From: Apophysomyces variabilis
Lineage: Eukaryota > Mucoromycota > Mucoromycetes > Mucorales > Mucoraceae
NCBI GenBank assembly: GCA_002749535.1
Contig: MZZL01000391.1
Coordinates: 77,061 to 141,060, forward strand
DNA length: 64,000 nt
Reading direction: 5' to 3'
This document shows positions 11,308 through 23,200 of this stretch, in pieces. The notes beneath the pieces were generated by a model. The model searched no databases, had not been told where the DNA came from, and saw only the letters and a list, made by a program, of their open reading frames with translations. The translations under genes were made by a program, and so were the position numbers. Each line of letters begins with the position of its first letter. Position 1 is the first letter of the stretch.

Positions 11308-12046
11308 ACGCGACGTGATGCTGCAAGAAATTTAAAGGGAATAGTTCCTGAGTGTCCGAATATGCTGCAGGATGAGTAACCTTTTCAATGAAATCTATCA
11401 GTTTCCGGGAATTTCTGATTGCGGCTCCAAGCAGTCTATTTTCCATTTGGTGTCAGATATTGCGGTCGACAACTTAGCAGGAGGAAAGGTGTCCAACCGA
11501 AATACAAAGAAGCAAACGCCAACAATGACATCAGAATGTCTTCGTAACCACGACTAATATATATGTTCCGGTTTAAAGAAGAAGAGAATGATTCTCTATC
11601 TGTCGATCTCAAAGCTTTCCCTCGTAGGATTGCTTAAACTTCATGATCTTTGCGTTGTGATAAGGACAAAGTTTTCAGCCGCGACAAGCAAAAAATTTTC
11701 GATGATTGAGAGTTGCAGATGTACGTATCATTAGTCAAAATGTCTAACCTCCAGAACTACAGAGAAAGATGTAGAAAAGATTTTTATGCCCCATTTGATA
11801 AAGCCGTAAATTGCTATCGCTCACGCAGCGGAAGCACAGGATACCTACGCTACAACGTGACCCTCTACACACTCTTTCCTATAATCTCGTGGTTTTTGCC
11901 GATAGCCCAGCCAACTTCAAACTAATAAGGTCATGTGCAGAATATACTAAGCGGAAATATTGCTATCGGTATCGCAATCCAATCAACATGCTTTAATCAG
12001 CTAGCTTCATATATAACATATATCAACGGCCAAGTACAAATATACG
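11308..12046. other. Intergenic between convergent PIGU and PDCD5
   Basis: This holds the 3' flanks of both genes. Two short + frames exist (11372-11557, starting MSNLFNEIYQF, and 11713-11925), neither with a recognisable domain or clear splice partners. I would not call either a gene. Confidence 0.35.
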
Positions 12047-12804
12047 TTACAAGTCATATTCATCGTCAGAAGCATCATCAAATCTTCGGCGGTTGTACTA
12101 TAGAGAAGATAAATATCAGTAGGCATTGCATTATAACACGGAAGACTTTACCACAATGCGTGTCTGGGATGTACTTGGCTCCTGTTGATTGATCTGACTG
12201 AGCAGATCAATCAGTTGTTGCTCTGTGACCCTACCGCGTAGTTGATTGCTCTGGGCCATCCGAATCAGTAAATCTTCTACCGCTCGTGCCTTCTCTTTCT
12301 TGACCATTTGAATTCTAGCCACTACGCAAAGTAAATGTACAAAGAAATCATACTCAAAATTACATACAGCGTTCTCTGGCATCGCTACTCAAAATTTGAA
12401 AAAGCTTTCACAAAGTCTTAGTTTTTGGCCCCATTCTTCTTGTATTCGTTTACCATTGTGCGTCTCATTTCTTCCAATTGACTGATTGATTTTCATTCGT
12501 CAGACGGCCGACAACTGAACACGCTGCATACCTTTTCTTGTCGTCATTCTCCTTCGAGTTATTATCTCCTCCCATAATATGCGACGGTCCGGAAAGATTA
12601 CCCTACAAAATGAATAGTATTTGTCATATCGTTCCATTGTCTGATTGAGCAACTGCAGAAGACGAGGATGGAAGCCGCGTTTCAGCTGATATACAGGGCC
12701 ATATCCGGTTCTGCGTTGAGATCTTTGCATACCTCTGGCCGGCCGCTTGACTGAAGTTCAGCCAATCGTTTTGCCCTAATGGCTTGCAACTCATCGTCGT
12801 CCAT
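12047..12804 (-). CDS. PDCD5: PDCD5 family DNA-binding protein
   Basis: Six exons on the minus strand: 12733-12804, 12532-12602, 12454-12481, 12368-12404, 12152-12321 and 12047-12097. They join in frame to 142 residues. The N-terminus MDDDELQAIRAKRLAELQ, the core LEEMRRTMLFQIL, SSDARERLARIQMV and EKARAVEDLLIRMAQ, and the tail RRRFDDASDDEYDL are the hallmarks of PDCD5 (archaeal-to-human family, also called TFAR19). The family is a small helical-bundle protein linked to tubulin folding through prefoldin/CCT and to apoptosis in animals. The region of residues 25-47 is a low-complexity linker typical of the family. Intact; introns are 46-130 nt. Confidence 0.95.
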
Positions 12805-13216
12805 CTTTAGGAAGCTCGTTGTTTTGGTCACAGAATTTCAGACAATTTTGAGACTGGCTACGTCAACCGTTTAGGACACAGTCAAATTTGCACCCTGAAT
12901 CCATAGCACCAAGGTTACCAAATAATGCATATAAGTCTTATTCTTACTCACTGAAGCCTCAGTGGTGCTGCTCAGTGGTCAGGTCAATGGGATGAATAAT
13001 CGTATCTTATAGGAAGTAGTAGGACTTATGGGAAGATATTCATGCTATTCGTTACTGGCTCAATGCTTTCTCGGTGAGAAAAGCAATGGGCATCAATATA
13101 TGTATTAAGGAATCCTGTAATCTCCCATAGGTAACAACACGGCGGATTTGCTTTCAGAATCGTATCGTACTCTTTCAAGCTGAAATAAAGTCGTTGCCTT
13201 AGGAAACAGAAAGAAA
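12805..13216. other. Intergenic upstream of PDCD5
   Basis: Contains the PDCD5 promoter side and then the left flank of the MITE. No reading frame of note and no motif I can assign. Confidence 0.4.
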
Positions 13217-13740
13217 TGGGAATTACTACGCGCACTAAAAGTTTTGAGTCACTTTAGTAGCTTTTCCTTTTCATACGGCGTCAACCTATCACCGCCGTAG
13301 GCTTCTCTAAGCTAATGCCAGCTTTCGTGCGCGAGATGACCATGCATGTCTTGTTAACTTTTAGTGCGCGAGCTGCGCCTTTACAGCTAATAGTAGGCTG
13401 CGTGATAAACTTCAGAGGAAGTGCAATGTCCACTATGCAGAATAAAACTTTTCGCCTATTCAAAATTACTTATACTGTATACTAAATATTGCCAAGAGAT
13501 ATACTGTTGATCTTCGCGCACTAAAAATTTATGCATAATCGTTTATGCATGCGCACTAAAATTCGTATGAAGCGTATTATTTCTCTCGAACACTAAAAGC
13601 TGACATGAAGTATATGGTCATCTCGCGCACGAAAAGCTGGTATTAGCTTAGAGAAGCCTACGGCGGTGATTGGTTGACGCCGTATGAAAAGGAAAAGCTA
13701 CTAAAGTGACTCAAACTTTTAGTGCGCGTAGTAATTCCCA
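13217..13740. mobile_element. 524-bp foldback MITE with 127-bp terminal inverted repeats
   Basis: Bases 13217-13343 and 13614-13740 are near-perfect reverse complements (127 bp each; a few single-base differences). Both start TGGGAATTACTACGCGCAC. The interior has no coding capacity. The motif GCGCACTAAAA or its complement recurs in the element (about 13231, 13372, 13515, 13551 and 13727, with variants near 13588 and 13626). No convincing target duplication is visible. A second, smaller member lies at 41004-41128. Confidence 0.9.
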
Positions 13741-14216
13741 AACAAATTCCTTTGACCCACTATCTGTTGACCACAGAAAGATAGCGCAAAGTAAACAGCA
13801 AATATGATACTTACGTAAAGGGCATTGTCTGGAAAGCAGCATGTGTCTACGCTGACGAAAGATGTTTCGTTCAAGCAGCGGCCAGAAGTAGATCTTCCAA
13901 TCAGCTCCTTTATGAAGACGATAGAAGACCTGGCTCCTGCCTTCCCAGACGTGGAAGCTTGTAGGCTTTTGTTTCCTTCCTTAATACATCTCACGTAAAA
14001 AGAACATAGTAGATCGTATACTAAGTAAATACTCCAACATTGCAGTACATTTCTTTTATTTTTATTTTATTTTTCTTGGGGGAGTTTTTTAGTGATATGA
14101 AAATAACATCGATCGGAGAGCTGTGCCAGCTGTCGGTTTCCATCGACTGTGATATTGTTCCCGGAAATATACCTCAGGAGATTTCGTTCATTTGGCAAGG
14201 ATCTATGGCAGCCTTT
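13741..14216. other. Intergenic between MITE and AAGAB-like gene
   Basis: No supported gene. Short open frames only; one minus frame at 13719-13994 runs into the MITE arm and is not credible. Confidence 0.4.
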
Positions 14217-15385
14217 CTACAGCTCCAGCTCAGCGGCAAATGAAAGGGCAACCTGGGCCGCCAGCTTTCTTCGTTCGCTATCCGGCAGCGTTCTCCCTTT
14301 GTCTTCAATACTTTCCAGATCAATAAAACCCATATAAAGATTTTGTTAGCTTTATACCTCGTATTGCCTGTAAAGCCTCAAATGCTTTGTCTAAGCCGTC
14401 TTCTTCAGAAATGCACCCAAACAATTCCTTCTGCATGAGGCGGACGTCTTCATCCATTAAGAACTCTACAGGGTATTAAATAATCATTATCTGATTTTCC
14501 AATCCTACCAGTTCCATCCTCATTCCCTTCCTCGACATCAGAGTCGTTACATAAGGATTTTTGGTTTTCTTCACCTTGTTCTGGATTTAAGTTTAAGTCG
14601 GCCATTTCTAGTAAAAAATCTGTCAGTATGCTCGTAAAGCGTTACCTAGATATACCCTTGTGTAGCTGCTCTTGTTCCTCAGTCTTTAAATTTTTTGCAG
14701 CTGACATGTTATCTTTCCGTGTCATTCCATCCCACATGTTGGTTTGCAAAACTTCAAGAGCTAAGTCAGCGCCTGCTTTGTCAAATGTGATATCCGTAGT
14801 TCTTGTCATATCAATATATTCGAACTGGTTGTCTATACACCAACTCTCAATTGTTTCGGCATCTTCTTCGGCTGTGCCATCAGCAACGCATAGTCGGATG
14901 GCTGGGTCGCAATCTTCCAAGAAAGTGAGCCAGTCTCGGATCCCTTGAAACGTGTCTAACTACAGAACAAGTATCAGCGGCGGAAAAGGCTTATTTGGTG
15001 AGTTACGTCGTCTTTGGTGCAAATGTAGATAAAGGCATCGACAGTTTGACCGATCTCATCGTTTGGGTTCTTGTATGTTTGAGCCATTTCGCGATGTTTG
15101 TCAATGTGGAAGTCCTCGATTAAAAACTCGACTTCAGCTGTATAATATTTCGTATCGATAAGCCATGGGATCCGTAACTTATGGCATTTCCCGTCCGATA
15201 CTTCCAAGTCGTGAGTTACTTGGGATTGTGGAAATTCACGACGGGATATTTGAAAGAGCTCTGCAAGATCATGTTAGTAGACGGACTGATACAAAACGCG
15301 TACTTTTGACAAAATTTAGTTTCTCTACACCCGAGTTGCCAACAACTAGAATTCTGTTGCGTGTCATTTGTGTTAGGCTTGCCAT
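14217..15385 (-). CDS. AAGAB: Alpha/gamma-adaptin-binding protein p34-like (AAGAB/Irc6 family)
   Basis: Six exons: 15304-15385, 15007-15260, 14656-14959, 14509-14607, 14358-14465 and 14217-14302. They join to 310 residues. p34/AAGAB is a cytosolic chaperone for assembly of clathrin adaptors AP-1 and AP-2. The N-terminus is a GTPase-like fold: RILVVGNSGVEKLNF sits where Ras-like proteins have a P-loop, but the usual GK(S/T) is EKL, so nucleotide binding is doubtful; the family is known for such pseudo-GTPase domains. The central part has VDAFIYICTKDD and FQGIRDWLTFLEDCDP. The C-terminal helices (LMDEDVRLMQKELFG, FEALQAIRDKG, LPDSERRKLAAQVAL) match the p34 C-terminal dimerisation region. Assignment is by pattern; Irc6 is the fungal alternative name. 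Confidence 0.85.
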
Positions 15386-15703
15386 TCAAAGTTTAGGACG
15401 TTGCATTCTGAGGCACTCAATCTTTGCGTTTGGTTTGAAAATCCGATATCATTGTCCGGTGAAAAGACGGTGGGAAGATGCAGTAATAATGGGCGCAAGC
15501 TTCTTTTCCTCTCTGCTTCAACTAAGTCAAGTCGGATTGTCCCTACATGAAACCAAATTTGCCTTGACTTTTTAATCCTCTTTTGTATTTTGGATATTCC
15601 GAATGGATGATTCAGCAAACATCGCCCGAATGACGAATCGAACCGTTTAAATGTGAGTTTGGTAAATGATCCATTATGTTTTTATTATGTTAGACTAGTT
15701 CAT

Positions 15704-18700
15704 TCAGAAATACCGCCTTGCATTCACAAATCCAACTATTTGCTGCTGCAGTTTTTCATTTGGTTGTGTGGGTTGGTTTAGTACAGCAACTGCACCAGTA
15801 CCCAAAAATTCCACAGGTACTTCGGTTTCTGTGCCTTGCTGTCTGGCCGTCAATTTAAGACGAGGTAACTGCACTTTTCCTGCTAATAAGGGGTAACAAG
15901 TGTAATGATACGATGTTCGAGACAACGGGAGTAATCGTCCTCTGCACTGCTTATACCCAGAAAAGACAAAGGCATCGCTGAACTCAACGGCCACGGAGTA
16001 TTCTGTCAACTGCACAGTCGGATTATACACAGTAAAGGTCAGTGTGAACGGTTCACCAACATACATTTCAGCGGAGCAATCTAAGAAAGGTAGAAAAAGA
16101 GCAAAGTTTATAGGTCTTTTTTCACTGCAACTATGATTACCTGTGTTAACGATAAGGTGTTGTTGCTGAAATGGTAATTTTGGCAGAACCAGCTCTGTCA
16201 TTGCCATGGGGCCCTTGTCGCCATATCTGTTCATTCAGACAAACCAATTAATCACTGCTGTAGGAATCTGTGACGTTACCTTTTCCAGCGGATACTTATG
16301 GATCCCATAGGAACATATGGCTGCAGTTCGGTTACATCCGCAATATGTACTTTGAGGAGGTAATTCATATTGTAAATATGACCTGCTTTCCATCCTACTC
16401 ATATTGTTAATATCCAGCTTAGATTGGGAGTAATTCCTTACTTTGATGATCATTCTCCACTCTTGATTCATCGGAGGCTGCAATTGGTGTTAGCGATACA
16501 TCCGGATAAGTTGATGTCTAAGATATCAACATTCAGTAGCATTAACATTCATTTTTCCTGCCCTTACATCCTTTTTCAGTTGCACATCATATATCTCTAA
16601 ATCTGATTCAGCGCAACATTGGATAGCAGCCACTACTAGCCATTTCTCCACTCGGCTGAGTTCAGGAGAAAGTGATTGGTATGTACTTTCGCTCTGAGGA
16701 TGCAGTTCGAAGCTTGCATTAAAAGGAGCCACAAATGGTATCTCGATTTGTTCATGCTTCTCCATGAATTCTGTACCACCTTCTACGTCACTGACTGCAA
16801 AGAAATACCGAGCCTATATACCTGTTATCATTGATGAAGCATGAGTGATACCTTACCTTCACATCTATAAATCTCGAGCCCGCAATAGAGTTAGCGTGCA
16901 GGTATATATTTTGGGTGCGAGTCTCTTGCGGCTTGAGCAAGCCCACAGCAAGATCGCGCGTAGGTAATTTCACGTCATCCTCGTCCGAAAAAAGTACATA
17001 ATCGTTGGTAACTGAAGAGTATAGGTTAGAAATTTCAAAATAACGCTTGATATTACCTTTGCCTTCTGTGTTGCTGATGTGTACAGAGAACGTGAGATCG
17101 ATCGGTTCCGACTCATCGCTTGCTACTGTAACCTTTAACGCAAAGTGTTCGTCCAAGAGCGCAGGTGGGTTGTAGTTTATCGCTAATTTGATACGTGGTG
17201 GACATGGTATAACCCTACGGAGGGCTCAGTCTGCAATCTCCAAGACATCCTTTATAGCCGCAATTGCCTTCTCTGACCAATCTCTCGTTGCTTACCTTGC
17301 ACAGGTTAATTCACCTTTACCCTCGAGAAATCGTAACTTAGGCCGTTGTTGTTCTTTGTCTATATCCCAATATGATGAACTGGTTCTCTAAGTTTTGCAA
17401 AGTTATACCTCCCATAGTTTCGTACCACCCTCGGCGGCTAGCTAATTTGGAATCTGCAACACTATCGAAGCTGTAATTTAACCCGACACTCCAGCTTGAG
17501 CCGACAATATCAAGACAGACACCGAGAATCTATGTTATCCATAAGTTTTTAATGTAACGTCACGGTTCCCTTCCTCTTACCTTCAAGTCGCCACAAACAT
17601 TAGGCATAATGGTCCCTTGATAAACCTTCGTCTGACTGCGAGATATCGCTAGATTGGTGCTTGCAGTATACCATCCTGTATACTCTCCTTCGGTAACCTT
17701 CGTCAGGCGATCGCTATAGTCAAAAAGCAATAAATCGGCGGAATCGGCTTCTTCATGATTATCCATAAGAATATGATTATATTGTGGATCGTTAAATAAG
17801 ATGCGCAAAGAGCCGAATCGAAATGGCAAGGGAGGAGATTGAGCGTTTGTTTTGAGAGTGACCTGAAATCGAAGAGCTGTATCTACCGAAACCATATCTC
17901 TTTGAAACTGAGCATCACATAGGACAAATGCGTTTATCTGATCCATATTTATAACCAATGGAGGTTTCTCCTTTTTGTCAAGAATATCCACCAGTTCTCT
18001 TTGGATCTCCTCCCGCTTCTGCTCTGCTACTGGAAGCGTGTCTGCCATGAGCTCCACAAGGCATTCTACAGTCCGTTCCCATGATCCCAGCTCCTTGGCA
18101 CAGCGCAAAGACCATCGTAATATGGACGTTAAAACCATATGCCAATTCTCTTTGCGATAGGTCTTGCCGATGCGTTCAAAGAATTTGAGAGCCATCTCAT
18201 ATTTTCCAGTTTCATAGTAAGTTCCTGCAATCTCAGCTGCAAGGTATAGTGTCATCCGCCCACTTTTGCATCTCTTAAACTGTTCATAGCTCTTGGTAAG
18301 CAACTCTATGGTCAAGTTCGAATGGTCAACTCGGCGCTCATTGGCAAGCAAGGTCGCAAGAGATGTCGCTGGCGCTTCGTCATCCACAACTGATGCAGAT
18401 AATCCCAGCGTTGGCGATGCTCCGTTTTCTAACTCCAAAAATCGCCGACGTCTTTCAGCACAGCACTTAGCAGCTAATTGATAATAAAAACCAGCATGTT
18501 GTAGTATAGCACCAGGGTTGCAACCAGTCATACTATTGCCAATATCATATCCGCCGCCGGTTGCGCCAAGTAAAGGACTTCCTGGTAGATTAGAGGATCC
18601 AGCAGGATGAAGATATGCAGTGGCTAACGGAATTTTAAATCCGCACTGTACCGCCGCATCCAGCACATCTGCGAAAACTCTATATCTAATGATTTTCTGA

Positions 18701-20259
18701 GAACGTGACGATTCATTGTACAAGAACAACTTACTGCTTTGATAACCAGGCCCAATATTCAAACGACTGCTCTCCCATACCCCAGGTACTTGAATAGGAT
18801 TGGAACAGATGTAAATGCCCGTTCATCTGAGTCAATGCAGACGTTGGATCATTTAAGCATAAATAAATCCTGCAAATCTTTTACATAACTTATTAGAAGG
18901 TACGTTCGATATCATTCACAATACCTTGAAATTGACACAATCAGCTAATTCTCTGGCTTCCCACCACCGTTTTCCCCGAACCGGAAGACGTATATCTCCA
19001 GAAAGATGTGAAGCTGGGCCAATCAGATCGCCCAATTGTGCGTAAACATGTTCATATGACCTTTAGATAAACTAAATTGATGTACTGTCACTTAACGAGA
19101 CCAACTTACTTTACGGCACTTTCGATGTCCTGTTTCAATTCTTGGAAAATGGCAACTTTCAGGTCGTATCGAAGCAGCCATCCTCTCGGAGGCAATGGCT
19201 GTGGTTCATTGGATTTAGAAGCTGCAGTAGACAATCCAGGAGAAGGGAGTTTGGATTTCTTCTTGCGTGCTTTTTTGATTTTGTTGTTATAAAACTGAAT
19301 AACTGGTTCATGCATCAACCGACATAATCTAGATCCATCCATTATCTCGGGAACGTTGACACTATCCGTAATCTTACGTATTGACAAATTCCTGCAATTC
19401 GCGAGGATTCCCAGTCGCTACGGTAAAAAAAGAATGCTTGGTGTCCAGGCCCGATTGTTTTTGTATTAGGTTTAAGCGTTCCTGGATCGACGCGTCGTCT
19501 AATCTTCTCCGTTAGCTTCTTCGCCGGCGTGGCGTTCAACACATTACTCAAATGCTTGTCTTTCAAAATTATAACAGCTGCGAACTTGACGCCTTTTTCC
19601 TGTAAATGCTTTCTATCCATGGTGTTGATGGATCGCTATACAATCTATTTCTTGTTTACCTCCTGTCGTTCAATTCTTGCGACAAGGCCGCATCTTTTTG
19701 GCGCTCCATAGGATCGATTAGAACCTGGGATGTCAGTGGGCCCACTTCCCGCTTCGTTTTTGTTGGGTTATCTGGTTCATCCGACCAATCCCAGAGTTCA
19801 TGAAACCCAATAACAGCACTAGGCTCTCTCATATGTCTTCTCATCCATTCTGGAGAAAATAGACCGTCAGGACAAAGTGGAGACTGAGAGGATAAGGGTG
19901 ATAGAGACAAACGTCCATGGAGGGCCAGCACGTCATCCTTCCTACAGGTTTCAGCTGTGACTCAACCACCCAGTTTACCGTACCTTAGCGACAGCGACGA
20001 AACGAAAAGGTGGAGTTGCAGAATTGATTAAGCTTAAGCTTCGTGCTGAATCATAAAAAGAATATTCTTCGTTACTAGCGAAAATGGACAGTAGAGTTGT
20101 AGCACAGCGTGATCGAGTGTTTAAAGGGGGGACTTGAGTGCGCGTTTGATGCTGATTTTCCGGGAAATTCTCGGCATTAGATTTTTGGACTGTGTCAAGA
20201 CCATAAAACGCGATGACAGGTAAAAGATGAGCCAGATACTCTGGAGGATATGCGTTCAT
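15704..20259 (-). CDS. TRAPPC11: TRAPP complex subunit TRAPPC11 (foie gras / gryzun domains)
   Basis: A long multi-exon gene reading from ATG 20259 (MNAYPPEYLAHLLPV) to a stop at 15704-15706. TRAPPC11 is a subunit of metazoan/fungal TRAPPIII-type tethering complexes acting in ER-Golgi traffic and autophagy. Visible signatures are LKVAIFQELKQDIESAVK and NFKICRIYLCL (about 19.1-18.9 kb), then the foie gras block with SFEYWAWLSKQ, GFYYQLAAKCCAERRRR and LKFFERIGKTYRKENWHMV (about 18.8-18.1 kb). The C-terminal gryzun part is at 15.7-16.2 kb (YSVAVEFSDAFVFSGYKQ, CYPLLAGKVQLPRLKL). The longest single exon frame is within 17560-18762. I checked several splice joins (for example AWLSKQ|VFADVLD near 18.74 kb and SISIRWKR|YGDKGP near 16.23 kb) but not every exon edge. 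Looks intact. Confidence 0.93.
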
Positions 20260-23200
20260 GGATCGCAGGCGAGCAAAAGAAGACTATCCACTACGGACAA
20301 AAGGGAATATAATTTTTCAATAAGCGATTCCGATGATCATCCAATCATGCAATAGACCCAACTTTGGGTCAGATAATACTATTGAATTTTATGGATTACA
20401 AGCGAACTTGCAATTCCAGCGCATATGGGCTGGTACCCGCGTGCGTGTCCTATCCAGCGCAGCACGGAGTTGTATATAACAAATGAGCGGCAATGCTAGC
20501 CGGTTTTAAATGAATGCCGGCCAAAGAGTTGCATAGCAAAAAAAAATTCCAGACAATAAACTGCTTGCTTCAGCTACACTATATTTGTCACTTGCAGGCA
20601 TCATAAACTCGCCTAAGATATTATTGGCATCTTAATTGGGGAATAATGATGCGTTCACTTTAAGACCTGGCAGAGAAAGGCTGGGAAGTAAAAAAAAAAT
20701 AATGACCTCCCGCCTTGGTATCATTTCTTATTCCAAATGAGTCAGTAATGATTGCGCTGAGAGAATTTTGATACTTATCGGTTTAAACATGTACATTGAA
20801 GTAGGGAAGAGTGGAAACGATCAATGAATCCCTTATGCCATTGATATCATGTACACTCAGCAAGAAAAGGAATACGCATAAACGTGATCCCATCAATGAC
20901 AAAAGACGTACATGAAAAATCAGAAAGCCAACAGTGGTCGCGTGCTGTAAAACAACCGCATCGTCAGTATGAAAGCATGAAATAATATTATCAATCAAAC
21001 ACTTACAGACATCATACCCCATCCAGGGTGAGCGCACTCTTTTCGGAGACGCTGATGCTCCAAGGGACGAGCCGTTGAGAGAAACACAGAAAGCCAAAGC
21101 AGGAAATCCAAAGGAGGCAAAGGACTTCCTCCAAACATTACCGGCAGCACAACTATGTGATATAGAGTTAATCTATATTCAAAAATATACGGAAGTATTT
21201 GACCTGAGGAGAAGATGAGTAATTGAGAAGAAAAGTCCGCACACTCTTTGTCAACAACAACATAACCAAAACTTCTATTTTCAAAGGCCCATCTGATGTT
21301 GTCAATGCAAAAAAAAAAGCGGTATGGATGGGAGAGCAGTAAAAGTAACTCAGCAGATATGATTGTTTCATATCTGAATTCACATTAACGCCATGGATTT
21401 GTGAACCTCATACTTGTCTCTGTGCTTCAACACCCCTTGCTCAACCCGTAAAGAAGTCTAATACGTAATACCTCCTATTTGGCAGTATAATTTACTATGA
21501 ATGCAAAAAAGGGTTATATCGCTCAACAGGATCTGTTGGGCAATGATAAAGTTGAACACTTCGGAGACAGAAAAACAAAATCATCGTTATACGTCTGGAT
21601 GTTGGTACTGAATGCTTTCCAGCTTCAGTAACCGCAATGAGCAATTAACTTGAAGGTTGTGGTGTGGTCATAGAAGAAGTAATTTTATTTAATTCTGCAG
21701 ACAACAAAGGGTGAAGATAGTATTATTAGGTATAGATTTAAAGGACTTTTCCGTAATTGCATGATGGCAAGGTATGTCAACGGTCACTGCTCCCATGTTC
21801 ATGCATATTAAGGTGGAAGAAGGGGATCTTCCCGGACGTATTTAACGTACATACAAAACAGAAGAGGGTATATCAACTGAGGAAGAAATATCCTTAGGTT
21901 CTATATGAGAATAAACATTATTATTCTGATTGGCATCTTCAACTTGGGGAAAAGTAATCCAAATGACAGGCAGTTAGTAAAATGCACGTCCGCGATTTTC
22001 GGATATCATTCACTGGGTTCACCGGAAACAATGGGCTGGTGAGGCGAGGATGAGTTATTCCATGCACTATGAACAATATCAGGCATTGTATAACATGATG
22101 TTTGCAATGGTGAAACAAAAGATTGGTAGAGCAAAAGGAAAGCTAAATAGTGTTGTAACGCATGCAATGCGGCAGGTTTGTAGTGTTAGAGTTGCCTTCT
22201 ATAGATTTTACAATTTGTTCTGCTTTGTATAATAGACCAGCTTTGGCCCGCTCGCTCCGCAGTGCACCAAGGCTTCTCACCACCCCACCCATCACCCATT
22301 CCCCATCCCCCATCCCCCATAGCCCGCCTGCCGCCCATCCACCGACCCATTTGGTGCTGGACATGGATATATTAAATAGACAATTATGAAGCGAAAATAC
22401 AATGTAGAAATCGATCTACTGAAGAGAGACTAATGTCTCGAAACAACTATCTAAGATACTGCGTCCAAATCTGCAAAGAGGATATTGAACAATAAGAAGA
22501 TTCTAAATCTGAGATTCGATCACTATGAAACAGACTATCAAAGACTACAGCACCATTGCACATCACTCCATAACTATAGCAAAAGAAAAATTGTACAACA
22601 TTACCTTTGTATAGTTCCCTATGAACAATGACTGTAAATAATTGTCGAAGCTGCTTACGCAGCTTCTCCTGTCCTGGGCATGAAAACGCATTCCCATTGT
22701 ATAAAAAGATTCTTGCCCAACATACAGCTGTGTATAAAAAAAAGGCTGGCTATAGCAGATATACTCATATCATGAAGAGTGTACTGTTGTGCTCTATTCA
22801 TTGTTATTGCAGAAAGCAGCCCAGGCCGGGAACGGTCGATGACCTAGAATGAAAGGTAGAGGACCTATTTCTCAAGGAAAGAATTATCCGTAGAACATAT
22901 GCCGTCTCACCGGGCATGATTGCTGAGTGCGATGACAACTTCAATAGATGATCAGTGAAAAACCTGTAGATCTGCCGCACAGTATTGATGGAATTTTCTA
23001 TCATAGATCGAGTTTGCTAATCAATGCAATAAGCTCACTAAAATGAAAACATATGTGAGAACAGTTGCAGTTTGCGAATGTTTGGAAATACCTATGCATA
23101 AAAATTGTTTCTTGTAGTTGGTTACTATTTGCAACTGAAAAAGATCGATCAAGCAGAGAGTACAACAGAAGGGAGACTAAATACCAAAAATAAAACAGGA

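Noticed and set aside
11372..11557. 62-codon + frame between PIGU and PDCD5 as a gene
   Set aside because: No domain, no splice partner, and it sits in the 3' flank of two convergent genes.
20783..21097. 104-codon minus frame in the gene-poor stretch
   Set aside because: Low-information hydrophobic composition, no homology and no supporting splice or neighbour context.
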